DNA of 64,000 bases from NCBI GenBank assembly GCA_027486795.1, contig JAIXOI010000055.1, forward strand, positions 1 through 64,000, in the 5' to 3' direction. Positions 25,386 through 35,682 of the stretch are shown here, one piece after another; within the stretch, counting starts at the first letter, position 1; the number at the start of each line of letters is the position of its first letter. Below the pieces are notes generated by a model. That model ran no database searches. It was not told the DNA's origin and saw nothing but the letters and a program-made list of their open reading frames with translations. This stretch comes from Sphingobacteriales bacterium. Its GTDB lineage: Bacteria > Bacteroidota > Bacteroidia > Chitinophagales > CAIOSU01. The translations under genes were made by a program, and so were the position numbers.

Positions 25386-27614
25386 ATGATTGCGATGAGG
25401 TCTGCATTATTAATTCCGGTTTTATTAATAGTTTTTGGTAGTGCTCAAGCGCAGCAGCTTGATTCAATCCTTGTTGATTCTATTGTTGTGCCTAAGTTTT
25501 TAGAAGAAGCATTGATCAAAAGCACCCGAGCTGGCAAAGAAGTGCCCACCACCCACACCAACGTAAAAAAAGGTGAGTTGGAGAAGCTCAACTTGGGGCA
25601 AGATTTGCCCGTACTACTCGATCAAACCCCATCGTTGGTGAGCACCAGCGATGCTGGGGCTGGGGTAGGGTACACCAGCCTGCGCCTGAGGGGTAGCGAC
25701 CAAACGCGCATAAATGTAACCCTCAATGGCATTCCCTACAACGATGCAGAAAGCCAGGGGGTGTTTTGGGTAAATATGCCCGATTTAGGAAGCTCTGTGA
25801 GCAATATACAAATACAGCGTGGCGTGGGCACCAGCACCAACGGAGCGGGGGCATTTGGTGGCACTGTAAACGTCCAAACCATGGACCCTAGCAAAATTGC
25901 GTTTGGCGAAGTGAGTGCCAGCTATGGTTCATTCAATACGTATCGGTTAAATGGGCAGTTTGGCACGGGACTTATCGCTAAAAAAATTGCGTTTCAAGGC
26001 CGAGTTTCTAAGATTGAATCGGATGGGTATGTTGATAGGGCCAGCAGCAACCTTACCTCGTTTTTTATAGCTGGGGCATACTTTGGCAATAAAGATATAC
26101 TGCGCCTGAATGTTTTTGGAGGCAAAGAAATAACTTACCAAAGCTGGAACGGTGTGGATGAAGCCACCTTGCAAACCAACCGAACCGGCAATAGCGCTGG
26201 TACCGACTTTTTTAAGAAAGCAGGTGACCCTTACGATAAGCAAGTAGACAATTACAGGCAAGATCATTTCCAGCTCATTTACTCGCGGCAAATAGGCGAG
26301 AAGTGGTACATAAACCCAGCTCTGCACTATACCCGTGGCTATGGCTTTTTTGAGGAATATAAGGTTGATGAAACATTGGCCGATTACCTGCTTAGCCCCG
26401 TGACAGTGGGTGCTGATACTATACTCAATACCGATTTGGTGCGCCGCCGTTGGTTAGATAACCACTTTTATGGTGCGGTGTTTTCGGCTATTTACAAGGG
26501 CGAACGTTTGGGACTTACCTTTGGTGGCGGCTTTAACCAATACCGTGGCGCACACTTTGGTCAGGTTATTTGGGCACAATTTGCAGCCAATGGTGATACG
26601 GAACACCAGTATTACTATAGCGATGGTATTAAGAATGATGGAAACATTTATGCAAAATTGACCTATACCGTAAAGGAAAAGTTTCGCTTCTTCGTCGATC
26701 TTCAATACCGCAACGTGCTGCATAAATTGGATGGAACTGATAACGATCAACGCTTTATAGAGCTCGATAAATCGTTCAATTTCTTTAATCCAAAGGCTGG
26801 TCTGTCGTTCGATTTTAATGATAAAAACTCGGTGTATGGCACTTTTGCAGTCGGCCACCGCGAACCTACCCGCAGCGATTTTATTGATGCACCTATTGGC
26901 GAGGCACCTACTGCCGAAAGGATGTACAACCTGGAGGTTGGCTACCAGTTTGCCCACCCCAAGTATGCCTTCACCGCTAATTATTACCTGATGAACTATA
27001 AAAACCAGCTGGTGCTTAGGGGAGAGCTTAACGATGTAGGTTCGCCAGTACGAACCAATGTTGACAAAAGCTACAGAATGGGTTTGGAGTTGATGGGCTC
27101 GGTGAAACCGCTAAAGTGGTTGAACATTAACGCCAACCTAACCTACAGTATCAACAAAATAAACAGGTTTGAAGAGGTGCTGTATGTATATGACGAGAAC
27201 TATGCGTTTTTGGGCGAGCAACGCAATGAATACAATAACACCGATATTTCGTTCTCTCCCAATTTGATTGGTGCCATTAACCTTACCTTCATTCCGGTTA
27301 AAGGGCTGAGTGTGGCGATACTTGGTAAATATGTAAGCAAGCAATACCTTGATAATACTCAAAACGAGGACCGCCGCTTGGATGCTTATTTTACTACCAA
27401 CCTGAATGCGAACTACAGTTTCAAGTTTTGGATTTTGAAGGATGTAACACTCAGTGTTTTGGTGAACAACCTTTTTAATACCCTATATGAAAGCAATGGC
27501 TACACCTTCAGCGAGGTATACCGAAACGCAGGCAATGATAGCCGCGCCGATTATAACTACTATTACCCGCAGGCAGGTATAAATGTGTTAGGAGGCATAA
27601 AAATCAAGTTTTAA
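25386..27614 (+). CDS. TonB-dependent receptor, predicted outer-membrane thiamine uptake
   Basis: A 742-residue outer-membrane protein. A signal peptide ends in GSAQAQ. A plug domain follows (about 45-165; LDQTPSLVSTSDAGAGVG, LRLRGSDQTRINVTLNGIP, GGTVNVQTMD), then a beta-barrel ending with the terminal phenylalanine GGIKIKF. The TPP riboswitch directly upstream is the evidence for a thiamine-related ligand, as in known thiamine-regulated receptors (Omr1 type) of Bacteroidota. The sequence alone does not show specificity. ATG 25386 (or 25395) is the start; the frame that opens at 25263 lies inside the riboswitch. No inner-membrane thiamine transporter such as PnuT follows; the next gene is a flippase. 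Confidence 0.9.
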   Translation: MIAMRSALLIPVLLIVFGSAQAQQLDSILVDSIVVPKFLEEALIKSTRAGKEVPTTHTNVKKGELEKLNLGQDLPVLLDQTPSLVSTSDAGAGVGYTSLRLRGSDQTRINVTLNGIPYNDAESQGVFWVNMPDLGSSVSNIQIQRGVGTSTNGAGAFGGTVNVQTMDPSKIAFGEVSASYGSFNTYRLNGQFGTGLIAKKIAFQGRVSKIESDGYVDRASSNLTSFFIAGAYFGNKDILRLNVFGGKEITYQSWNGVDEATLQTNRTGNSAGTDFFKKAGDPYDKQVDNYRQDHFQLIYSRQIGEKWYINPALHYTRGYGFFEEYKVDETLADYLLSPVTVGADTILNTDLVRRRWLDNHFYGAVFSAIYKGERLGLTFGGGFNQYRGAHFGQVIWAQFAANGDTEHQYYYSDGIKNDGNIYAKLTYTVKEKFRFFVDLQYRNVLHKLDGTDNDQRFIELDKSFNFFNPKAGLSFDFNDKNSVYGTFAVGHREPTRSDFIDAPIGEAPTAERMYNLEVGYQFAHPKYAFTANYYLMNYKNQLVLRGELNDVGSPVRTNVDKSYRMGLELMGSVKPLKWLNINANLTYSINKINRFEEVLYVYDENYAFLGEQRNEYNNTDISFSPNLIGAINLTFIPVKGLSVAILGKYVSKQYLDNTQNEDRRLDAYFTTNLNANYSFKFWILKDVTLSVLVNNLFNTLYESNGYTFSEVYRNAGNDSRADYNYYYPQAGINVLGGIKIKF

Positions 27615-27718
27615 AGCTATTTCCATTTTTTTAAGCGAGTGGGGTCCTTTGGTATTGGTTTAACGGCCTTTTTGCAGATTTAACGTAGTTTTAAACCTGG
27701 TTACAACCGATTGGTTTA

Positions 27719-29197
27719 ATGGGTGAAATTCAGCGTCAGAGTATTTACAACAGCTTGGTTGCCTATCTGGGTATCCTTTTAGGATTTCTCAATATGGGTA
27801 TCTTATTCCCCTTTGTGCTTACTACTGAGCAAATAGGGCTGTATGCCGTAATAGCCGCTATAGGACAAGTGGGTAGTAATATGTTTCGGTTCGGGGTGCC
27901 CAATATTGCTATGCGATACTTGCCTTATTATCGCGATAATGAGGATAAGCTAGCCCAATTTATTGGTTTTCAAATATTCCTGGTGGCTCTTGGTGGTGCC
28001 TTTTTTGTATTGTTATACAGCATTTTTAAACCAATGCTGGCAAGTTGGTTCCGGGGCGACTCGCTGCTGTTCGACAGTTATAGCCAACTAGCGGTTCCGT
28101 TTACCCTTTTTATGTTGGCTTTTGAGTTGTTCTTTGGATTTTGTAGGGCCAATATTCTTACGGTAGCGGCAGGCTTTGCCCGCGATGTGCTTTTCCGAAT
28201 GGTAATATTCGCACTCATTATTGCTTTGCATTTTCAGGTAATATCTTTCCATCAATTTATCTGGATATACTCGTTTGTCTACGCTATACCCACCCTGTTT
28301 TTGTTACTCTACTTAGTAAGCAAGCACAAGCTGCCCATCAATTTCCGCTTCAGTTCGTTGGAAAATCTCAAAACCATGTTTATCTACGGCTGCTTCGTGT
28401 CAATGGGGAGCCTATCAACGGTTTTGTTGAACGAGCTGGATAAGATTATGATAACCGGAATGGTAGATTTAGATGCTACGGGTGTATATGCGGTTTCTGC
28501 CTTCTTTGGTGCGGTAATTGTGGCTCCTGCTAGGTCGTTATTTATGATTGCTTCGCCCATTATTGCACAATTTATGAAGGATGGCGAAATGGAAAAGATA
28601 GCCCGTGTGTATAGCAAATCTGCCATCAATTTACTGGCAGTTGGGTTGCTTATATATGTGGGCTTGTGCGTAAATCTCGACAACATCTTTACCATTTTGC
28701 CCGAAAAGTTTGCATCTGGCTATTATGTAGTGGTGTTTATTGGCTTATCAAAGCTAATAGAGATGGGCACTGGCGCCAATGGCGATATCATTCTCAATTC
28801 TAAATACTTTCGCTACGATTTACTGTTCAACTTTTGCCTAGCCTTGCTGGCTATTGGCACTAATTTGTTGCTAATACCCATGTACGGTATTACAGGTGCA
28901 GCCGTGGCAACTGCCATTTCTATTTTCTTGTTTAATACCTTTAGGGGCATCTTTATCTATTGGAAATTCAGGATGCAGCCCTACAGCATGAAAACCGTGT
29001 ACTGCATCTTGATAGGGCTTTTGGTGCTGGCTATCAATCACTTTTTACCTCGGTGGGATAATGTTTACCTCGATATCATCATGCGCTCCACCATAGCGGT
29101 AGGGGTTTATGTGCCCTTACTATTGGCTTTCAACATATCGCCTGACATAAATGGAATGGTAACCAAATTGTTGGCTCAAGCTAAGGGGAGAAAGTAA
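27719..29197 (+). CDS. Wzx-like polysaccharide flippase (MATE/MOP superfamily)
   Basis: A 492-residue inner-membrane protein with about 12-14 hydrophobic segments spread over its length. The N-terminal SIYNSLVAYLGILLGFLNMG and FVLTTEQIGLYAVIAAIGQV and the GVPNIAMRYLPYY segment are typical of polysaccharide biosynthesis (Wzx/RfbX) proteins. It should flip lipid-linked oligosaccharide to the periplasmic face. No glycosyltransferase cluster is nearby, so its polymer is unknown. A terminator follows 43 bases after the stop. Confidence 0.88.
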   Translation: MGEIQRQSIYNSLVAYLGILLGFLNMGILFPFVLTTEQIGLYAVIAAIGQVGSNMFRFGVPNIAMRYLPYYRDNEDKLAQFIGFQIFLVALGGAFFVLLYSIFKPMLASWFRGDSLLFDSYSQLAVPFTLFMLAFELFFGFCRANILTVAAGFARDVLFRMVIFALIIALHFQVISFHQFIWIYSFVYAIPTLFLLLYLVSKHKLPINFRFSSLENLKTMFIYGCFVSMGSLSTVLLNELDKIMITGMVDLDATGVYAVSAFFGAVIVAPARSLFMIASPIIAQFMKDGEMEKIARVYSKSAINLLAVGLLIYVGLCVNLDNIFTILPEKFASGYYVVVFIGLSKLIEMGTGANGDIILNSKYFRYDLLFNFCLALLAIGTNLLLIPMYGITGAAVATAISIFLFNTFRGIFIYWKFRMQPYSMKTVYCILIGLLVLAINHFLPRWDNVYLDIIMRSTIAVGVYVPLLLAFNISPDINGMVTKLLAQAKGRK

Positions 29198-29239
29198 AAG
29201 GGAAACCTTATCGTCCGATACTGATGATTTAAAGCAAAA

Positions 29240-29270
29240 AAAGCCGAGCAACATCACGTCACTCGGCTTT
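29240..29270 (+). terminator. Rho-independent terminator after the flippase
   Basis: AAAGCCGAG (29240-29248) pairs with CTCGGCTTT (29262-29270) as a 9-bp stem with a 13-base loop. T-richness follows weakly on the plus strand, while an A-run precedes it, so it may also act on minus-strand read-through from the dehydrogenase. Confidence 0.75.
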
Positions 29271-29315
29271 ATACCTATTTCGGGGTTACCGCAATGAACG
29301 TAAAGTTAAAAAACA

Positions 29316-29403
29316 TTCAACCCGTAACTCGCAACTAATGTCATACTGAGCGTAGTCGAAGTACGTAACCCACAACAATTCTTGTGTCTTGTGTCTTGCG
29401 TCT
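29316..29403. repeat. Mixed intergenic repeats
   Basis: Three pieces seen elsewhere or in many Bacteroidota stand together: AACCCGTAACTCGCAAC (related to 14262), GTCATACTGAGCGTAGTCGA at about 29340, and three inverted 7-bp units (CTTGTGT, CTTGTGT, CTTGCGT) at about 29382-29402. The array ends five bases past the stop of the dehydrogenase gene on the minus strand. Confidence 0.7.
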
Positions 29404-29407
29404 AAAA

Positions 29408-30958
29408 TCAAAAATCAAACTTAATGCCCTGTGCCAATGGCAAATCGCTACCATAGTTAATAGTGTTTGTTTGACGGCGCATGTACACTTTCCAAGCATC
29501 TGAGCCCGATTCGCGGCCACCGCCGGTTTCTTTTTCGCCACCAAAGGCACCGCCAATTTCGGCACCGCTGGTGCCAATGTTCACGTTGGCTATGCCGCAA
29601 TCGCTACCTTCAACAGATAGGAAACGCTCAGCTTCGCGTAAGTTGGTGGTCATAATGGCCGAAGATAGGCCTTGCACCACACCGTTTTGTAGCTCAATAG
29701 CTTCTTCAATGGTGTGGTACTTCATAATGTACAATATTGGGGCAAAGGTTTCATGCTGCACAATTTCGTAGTGGTTTTCCACTTCGGCAATGGCAGGTTT
29801 TACGTAGCAGCCCGATGCATAGGCATCGCCTTCCACCACGCCACCTTCAACGGCAAATTTGCCACCTTGCGATTTCACGGCATCCAAGGCTTTCAAGTAG
29901 GTGTTCACGGCATCCTTATCAATCAGCGGGCCTACGTGGTTGTGCTGGTCCAATGGGTCACCAATGCGCAATTGGCCGTAAGCTTTTACCAAGCGCTTTT
30001 TCACTTCTTCGTACACACTCTCATGTATAATCAATCGGCGGGTGCTGGTGCAGCGCTGGCCACAAGTGCCCACGGCACCAAATACAGCCCCGATAATAGT
30101 CATATCCAAATCGGCATTCGGGGTAATGGTAATGGCATTGTTGCCACCCAATTCCAATAAGGCGCGGCCCAAGCGCGCACCTACCGCAGCACCAACGGCC
30201 TTACCCATGCGGGTACTACCGGTGGCAGATACCAACGGAATGCGACCGTCGTTGCTCATCCATTCGCCTGCCTCGCGGCCAGCTATGATGATGCCCGATA
30301 CACCTTCCGGTACATCGTTGCTGCGCAATACTTCGTTAATTATGTTTTGGCAAGCAATAGCGCAAAGCGGTGTTTTCTCTGATGGTTTCCAGATACAAAC
30401 ATCGCCACATACCCAGGCCAACATCGAGTTCCAAGACCATACGGCTACTGGGAAATTGAAGGCTGATATAACGCCTACCAAACCTAATGGGTGGTACTGC
30501 TCGTACATACGGTGTTTAGGGCGCTCACTGTGCATGGTGAGGCCATGCAATTGGCGCGAAAGGCCTACTGCAAAATCGCAGATGTCAATCATCTCTTGCA
30601 CTTCGCCATAACCTTCTTGCAGGCTTTTGCCCATTTCGTAACTCACTAGTTTGCCCAGTGGTTCTTTATATTTACGCAAGGCCTCACCAATTTGGCGTAC
30701 CACTTCGCCGCGCCTAGGTGCAGGCCAAGTGCGCCATACTTTAAAAGCGGCTTGTGCGGTTGTTACCACTAGCTCATAATCGTCTTTGCTAGCGGCATAT
30801 ACGCTGCCTATCAATTGCCCATCTACGGGGCTGTAGCTCTCTATCAATTCAGTGCCATGATCAAGCCATTGCGTGCCAGTGCTGGCTCCAGCGTTGTATT
30901 CATTCAATCCAAGCGCTTTCAAAAAAGCCAAATCAGTTCGGGTACTAGTAGTTTCCAT
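29408..30958 (-). CDS. amaB: ALDH7-type aldehyde dehydrogenase (aminoadipate-semialdehyde/P6C dehydrogenase)
   Basis: A 516-residue NAD(P)-dependent enzyme. It has the ISAFNFPVAVWSWN nucleotide-binding region, SATGSTRMG, LELGGNNA with the general-base glutamate, and the catalytic cysteine C303 in GTCGQRCTSTRR. The GTSGAEIGGAFGGEKETGGG segment is the hallmark of the ALDH7 (antiquitin) group, which oxidises alpha-aminoadipate semialdehyde, in equilibrium with piperideine-6-carboxylate, in lysine breakdown. No other lysine-catabolic gene is close, so the gene symbol is a family-based assignment. It lies 24 bases behind the M1 peptidase gene and is probably co-transcribed. Confidence 0.88.
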   Translation of the reverse strand: METTSTRTDLAFLKALGLNEYNAGASTGTQWLDHGTELIESYSPVDGQLIGSVYAASKDDYELVVTTAQAAFKVWRTWPAPRRGEVVRQIGEALRKYKEPLGKLVSYEMGKSLQEGYGEVQEMIDICDFAVGLSRQLHGLTMHSERPKHRMYEQYHPLGLVGVISAFNFPVAVWSWNSMLAWVCGDVCIWKPSEKTPLCAIACQNIINEVLRSNDVPEGVSGIIIAGREAGEWMSNDGRIPLVSATGSTRMGKAVGAAVGARLGRALLELGGNNAITITPNADLDMTIIGAVFGAVGTCGQRCTSTRRLIIHESVYEEVKKRLVKAYGQLRIGDPLDQHNHVGPLIDKDAVNTYLKALDAVKSQGGKFAVEGGVVEGDAYASGCYVKPAIAEVENHYEIVQHETFAPILYIMKYHTIEEAIELQNGVVQGLSSAIMTTNLREAERFLSVEGSDCGIANVNIGTSGAEIGGAFGGEKETGGGRESGSDAWKVYMRRQTNTINYGSDLPLAQGIKFDF

Positions 30959-30982
30959 GTATTGGATATCTTTTGTTGGGTA

Positions 30983-33900
30983 TTAAAGCAATTTCATGTT
31001 CCGAATCAAGGCCAAAGGGTCCATTTGCCGGATGTTCAAAGTAAACGTAATTTTTTGGTAAAACTTACTCAATCCTAAGCCAGTTTCTTGATTTTGCTTA
31101 ATGTTGTCAGTTGTAAGTAACGGGAAATTTATCTCAAATAAATCAGGGATAACCACTACAGCCAATCCCAATTCGGCGGCAAAGTTAAATTCGTTGCTAC
31201 CGTCAATGAAACCTGCCATGCCTGCAAAAAGTTTCACGGGTATTTTGCTTGGCGCGGTTATGTCTGCGGTTAAGCTGCTGAGGAATTTCTTAGTGTCGCC
31301 CACAATGGTGCGCGAGCGGAAGCCCCCGTCTTTGGTAACAATTTGCTGCGCAAACACTTGGTCAAGGCCGTTACGGTCTAGGTAGTAGTGGTCGAACATA
31401 TAGTCGCGCTGGAACATGGTGAGCTTATCGCTGCCATTGCCGCCGCTGCCGCTCAGCTGCAATACTGGGTTAGGCGGGTTAATATAGCTGGGGTTTTTAT
31501 TGTCGAATAGGAAACCGCCGGCAAAAAAGCGAATGTTGATGCTCTCTTTGGCCTTTAGGTAATGGATTTTGAACTTGGCTTCGGCAAAGGCCACTGCAAA
31601 AGTGTTGGCTTGCCTAATCCCTACTTCGGCGCCAAACGGATTGAGGGTACTGCGGTGGTTGTACTCCACCACCACTTCGTTTACATAATAGCGGCTTTTT
31701 ACCACCTCTTTGTTGTAGTAATAGTCTTGCCAGATGTTAACGCTGCGCATATTGAGGGCAAAACTGTTTACGTTGCGGGGTGTCTTTGGTTTAAAGTCGA
31801 AATGCAAAGTAGGCACCAAACGGCTCCAAGTAAGCACTTCGGGTTTTAATAGATGTGAAAAACGTTGTCCAGCTATCGAGAGCGTTACACGCTTTATTTT
31901 ATTGCCTTTAGGTAGCCAGTTATAGGCCATTTTGCCAGTACCAGTAAACTGCACCGATGCTGTGCCAATCATGGGTACTAGTTCGTACTCCAGTTTTTTG
32001 TTAGGCAATAGGTGGTTGTATAGCGCTATGCCCACCATAGTTTTATCGTAGTTGTTCCAGGCAATGGCTGGGGCAATAAACAGTTGGCTTTTGTATGGAT
32101 TATCCAACGAGCCCAAAAACTGGAACCGCACGGGCTCCACCTTGTGCATGAGGCCTTTGGTGCGATAAGTATCGTTGGCGCGGTTGTATTCCGGCATATC
32201 CATATGGGCATCAATCCGGAAGTTCAAATACTCACCCACTGGGAAAAGCACCGTGGTATCTTTAGCCGCGCCATTATACCAAATGGTTTTTATTACCTTC
32301 CCATCAGCATTTAAGGCAGCAATAGAGTAGGGGGCATTTATGCCGCCTTTGTTGGTTACCTGTATTTCGTAATACTGGCTATAATCGGGATGCTTACGAG
32401 CCTTAGTAATGGCATAGTCCAAGCGTTTATCGGTATTGATTACCTCGTCAAAAAACCAACCCAAATTTTTGCCCGTGCTGGTTTCCAACACTTGTTGCAA
32501 GTCTTCTGGTTGTGGGTGTTTAAATTTCCACTCATCAAAGTAGCGGTGCATGGCCACATCGTAAATACTGTCGCCCAAATAGCCGCGCAGGTATTTCATA
32601 GCCACGGCACCTTTTGCATATACTATGGCGCCATAGTTAAGGGCGGTAAAATCTTCGCTAGTTAGCCCTAAGGCTTGGTCTTCGTTTCTGGTGGCCGAGT
32701 ATAAGTATAAAAGCTGGCTTTGGTATGCACGTTTGGCCCAACCAAGGTCCAGTATTTTGTCTGCTCCTGGCATATTTAACAGGGTTTGGTTGGGGTAACG
32801 GTCCTCAAAGTATAGGTTTTCGTAAAACGAGTTGATGCCCTCATCCATCCAAGGGTAGCGGCGCTCGTTGGTGCCCAATATGCCATAAAGCCAAAAGTGA
32901 CCTACTTCATGCACCGTAATGGTTTCCAATTGTTTTTTGTTGGTGGCCGAGCCTACAATAGTTATGGTTGGGTACTCCATGCCGCCACCAGCGCTCAAGG
33001 CACCCTCTACTGCAGTGGCTACTTTGTAAGGGTAGTAGCCCAAGTATTTACTATAGTGCTCAATGGCATTGGCCACATATTGGGCAGCGCTGTTCCAAAC
33101 ACCTTTTTTAGTATCGCTGGTGTACATGGCCCAACATACAACCGTATCGCCGTTAGCCAGCAAAGCTTGGTCTTTTTTTACTTTAAATCGCTTATCGGCA
33201 AACCAAGCAAAGTCGTGGGCGTTTTTTAGCTCGTAATGGAGCGTTTTGGTTTGTTTCGATGATTCAGGAAAACTTTGCTCCTGCCAAGCTTTGGTGCTGC
33301 CATTGGACAATGAATCGAGCCAGAGCGATTCGCTTGTGGTCTTTAAATCGCCCGATGCACCCACCACATAGTTTGCGGGTAGGGTTATTTTTACATTGAA
33401 GGTACCAAACTCGCTGTAAAATTCTCCTTGGTCCAAGTATGGCATCGGGTGCCATCCAGTTTTGTCGTATACCGCTGGCTTTGGGTACCATTGGGTAATC
33501 TGGTAGCTTTGTTCCACATGCCCCAATCGGCTATACGATTCTGGTATTTTTACACGGAAAGGGGTTTTTATGGTTAGCTTGCCACCTGGGTATAGCGGGT
33601 TGTTCAGTTTCAATACGCCATAGTCAATGTGCGTGCTATCGGGTATAAACTGTGCAGGCAGGTTGTTTACCAAAAAATCGAGCCCATCGATATAGCCTTG
33701 GTCGACACGATTGGAGAAGCGAAAGTCAATTTCTCCATTTTCTACCTGTTGTTTTGCGAACGCAGTGTTGATATTTTTATAAGCGTTCGGCCAAAGATGA
33801 AAATACAAGTACTGGAGCGTATCTGGGGAGTTATTCACATAACTGATATTGATAACTCCTTGCAGCTCATGCTTGTTATCGTCAAGTGTGACTTCTATAT

Positions 33901-34015
33901 TGTAGTCAACTTCCTGCTGCCAATAGGTATTGGTTTGTGCAAATGTGAACGAAACGCACCAAAGGATGGTTGCCAACGTGGAGAAAAACTTGACTTGAGT
34001 GTGCAAATTGACCAT
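30983..34015 (-). CDS. Secreted M1 family metallopeptidase
   Basis: A 1010-residue exported protein with signal peptide MVNLHTQVKFFSTLATILWC...FAQ. The N-terminal domain (about 35-250) resembles the aminopeptidase N saddle domain. The catalytic domain has HEVGH (H369, E370, H373) and the third zinc ligand E392, 18 residues on, exactly as in M1 peptidases. The exopeptidase GxMEN motif appears as GGMEYPT. After about residue 560 comes a long region with beta-strand character, ending without a T9SS signal. It probably trims peptides in the periplasm or at the outer membrane. Confidence 0.9.
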   Translation of the reverse strand: MVNLHTQVKFFSTLATILWCVSFTFAQTNTYWQQEVDYNIEVTLDDNKHELQGVINISYVNNSPDTLQYLYFHLWPNAYKNINTAFAKQQVENGEIDFRFSNRVDQGYIDGLDFLVNNLPAQFIPDSTHIDYGVLKLNNPLYPGGKLTIKTPFRVKIPESYSRLGHVEQSYQITQWYPKPAVYDKTGWHPMPYLDQGEFYSEFGTFNVKITLPANYVVGASGDLKTTSESLWLDSLSNGSTKAWQEQSFPESSKQTKTLHYELKNAHDFAWFADKRFKVKKDQALLANGDTVVCWAMYTSDTKKGVWNSAAQYVANAIEHYSKYLGYYPYKVATAVEGALSAGGGMEYPTITIVGSATNKKQLETITVHEVGHFWLYGILGTNERRYPWMDEGINSFYENLYFEDRYPNQTLLNMPGADKILDLGWAKRAYQSQLLYLYSATRNEDQALGLTSEDFTALNYGAIVYAKGAVAMKYLRGYLGDSIYDVAMHRYFDEWKFKHPQPEDLQQVLETSTGKNLGWFFDEVINTDKRLDYAITKARKHPDYSQYYEIQVTNKGGINAPYSIAALNADGKVIKTIWYNGAAKDTTVLFPVGEYLNFRIDAHMDMPEYNRANDTYRTKGLMHKVEPVRFQFLGSLDNPYKSQLFIAPAIAWNNYDKTMVGIALYNHLLPNKKLEYELVPMIGTASVQFTGTGKMAYNWLPKGNKIKRVTLSIAGQRFSHLLKPEVLTWSRLVPTLHFDFKPKTPRNVNSFALNMRSVNIWQDYYYNKEVVKSRYYVNEVVVEYNHRSTLNPFGAEVGIRQANTFAVAFAEAKFKIHYLKAKESINIRFFAGGFLFDNKNPSYINPPNPVLQLSGSGGNGSDKLTMFQRDYMFDHYYLDRNGLDQVFAQQIVTKDGGFRSRTIVGDTKKFLSSLTADITAPSKIPVKLFAGMAGFIDGSNEFNFAAELGLAVVVIPDLFEINFPLLTTDNIKQNQETGLGLSKFYQKITFTLNIRQMDPLALIRNMKLL

Positions 34016-34181
34016 ATTGCCGATAATAGTTGAGTTAGCAGGGAGCTAAGTTAGTAAACTAGTTATTGTAATTAATAACTGGCAGTAAGCAGCAATGAAC
34101 GGTGGAGTGGTGATAGGGTGGTGGTAAATGCATTAAGTGTTTTTGTTTAAGCGTTACTACCTACTGGCTACTTAAAAAAAA

Positions 34182-34212
34182 TTGCTAATTGAAATTAACA
34201 GGAGTACCTTTG
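34182..34212 (+). promoter_or_regulatory. Bacteroidota promoter for the TPR gene
   Basis: TTGC (34182-34185) and TACCTTTG (34205-34212) are separated by 19 bp, the expected arrangement of -33 and -7 boxes. A start about seven bases later leaves a leader of roughly 16 bases to ATG 34235. Confidence 0.7.
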
Positions 34213-34234
34213 CTTAACCTCCAAAACGTTGCTT

Positions 34235-35647
34235 ATGTACGAAAGGAATTTTGAGGATTACGAGAGAGAGGATGTCACTGAGCTAATCGAGACCTTCGAG
34301 CGGATGGTGCAAGACGAATCCAACTACTTCTTTGAGGAAGGATCGTTTGACCAAATTATCGAATATTACGAAGAGAAACTAGACATGAAACGTGCCCTAG
34401 ACGTGGTTAACCGCGCACTGGAACAGCATCCGTTTGTGGCTAGCTTCTTGATTAAAAAGGCGCACCTTTTGTTTGAACAAAAACGTTTGGACGAGGCCAT
34501 GGACCTGCTTGAAAAGGCCGAAGCTTTGGATGGTAGCGACATTTCTCTTTACTTATTGCGTTGCGATATTTTTACTTGGCAAGGTAAATACAACAAGGCC
34601 CTGCAAACCATTCAAGTGGCTATGGGTATTGCCGACGAGGATGAAAAAGCAGACCTGTACCTGGAGCTGGCAGATGTATACGAAGAGTGGGAAAAGTACG
34701 ACGAGGTATTTGATTGCCTAGTGCGTGCCTTAGAGCTTGACCCGGAAAACGAAGAAGCCCTGAACCGCCTGTGGTTTTGTGTGGAGTTTACCGAAAAGTT
34801 TGAGCAGAGTATAATTTTCCACAAGCGGTTTATCGACGAGCACCCATATTCTTACCTAGCTTGGTTTAACTTGGCTCATGCCTATTCAGGCTTGGATTTG
34901 TATGAAAAGGCCGTTGAAGCGTTTGAGTTTGTAATTGCCATTAACGAAGATTACGAATACGCGCACAAAGATTGTGGCGAGGTGCTTTACCGCATGGGCG
35001 AGTACGAAAAAGCGGCTGAGTATTTGTTGCGTGCCTCTATTATCGGCAAGCCATACAAAGAACTGTACTACAGTCTTGGCGAGTGCTTTGAGCAGTTGAA
35101 AAACTACAACCGCGCTCGCTACTATTATCGTAAAGCTACCAACCTTGACCCTTATTTTGCGGATGCATTCCATAAAATTGGCTATTGCTACGAAGAGGAA
35201 GAGCGTTTCGACTCGGCTATTACCGCCTATGAGCGTGCTCACCGCTTAGACAAGAGCAGTGCTGATTATGTAGTGGCTTTGGGTTTTGTGTATTTCAACA
35301 TGGACCAGTTTGATAAGAGCATCGAGTATTTCCGCCGTGCGGTGGAAATGGAAGGTGACTGTGAAGAAAACTGGGAAATGCTCTCTAGAGCTTATTTTGA
35401 AGCTGTTGAATACCGCGAGGCCTTGAATGTACTGGAAAAAGCCATCCTACTTTTTGAAACCAATGCCAATTTCTTTTACATGAAATCGGCCTTTTACTAT
35501 CAAATTGGTAACCGTAACGAAGCTTTGGTGAACTTAGAGCGTGCCTTGCTGCAAGATTTTGATAGCCACGATTTGATGTGGGAAATAACCCCATACATGG
35601 AGCACGACGATACCGTAGCTGCGCTGATTGAGCAATACCGTAAATAG
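34235..35647 (+). CDS. TPR repeat protein
   Basis: A 470-residue cytoplasmic protein (no signal peptide) made of about 12 tetratricopeptide repeats in a row from residue 40 on, with the usual W/LG/Y/A/P pattern (YSLGECFEQLKNYNRARYYY, KIGYCYEEEERFDSAITAYE). It is strongly acidic. ATG 34235 is taken over a TTG six bases upstream because it fits the promoter. Similar proteins are widespread in Bacteroidota, but the partner is unknown. A good terminator follows. Confidence 0.9.
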   Translation: MYERNFEDYEREDVTELIETFERMVQDESNYFFEEGSFDQIIEYYEEKLDMKRALDVVNRALEQHPFVASFLIKKAHLLFEQKRLDEAMDLLEKAEALDGSDISLYLLRCDIFTWQGKYNKALQTIQVAMGIADEDEKADLYLELADVYEEWEKYDEVFDCLVRALELDPENEEALNRLWFCVEFTEKFEQSIIFHKRFIDEHPYSYLAWFNLAHAYSGLDLYEKAVEAFEFVIAINEDYEYAHKDCGEVLYRMGEYEKAAEYLLRASIIGKPYKELYYSLGECFEQLKNYNRARYYYRKATNLDPYFADAFHKIGYCYEEEERFDSAITAYERAHRLDKSSADYVVALGFVYFNMDQFDKSIEYFRRAVEMEGDCEENWEMLSRAYFEAVEYREALNVLEKAILLFETNANFFYMKSAFYYQIGNRNEALVNLERALLQDFDSHDLMWEITPYMEHDDTVAALIEQYRK

Positions 35648-35682
35648 TTGTTAGTGACTAGCGAAAGATATAAGAAATAAGG

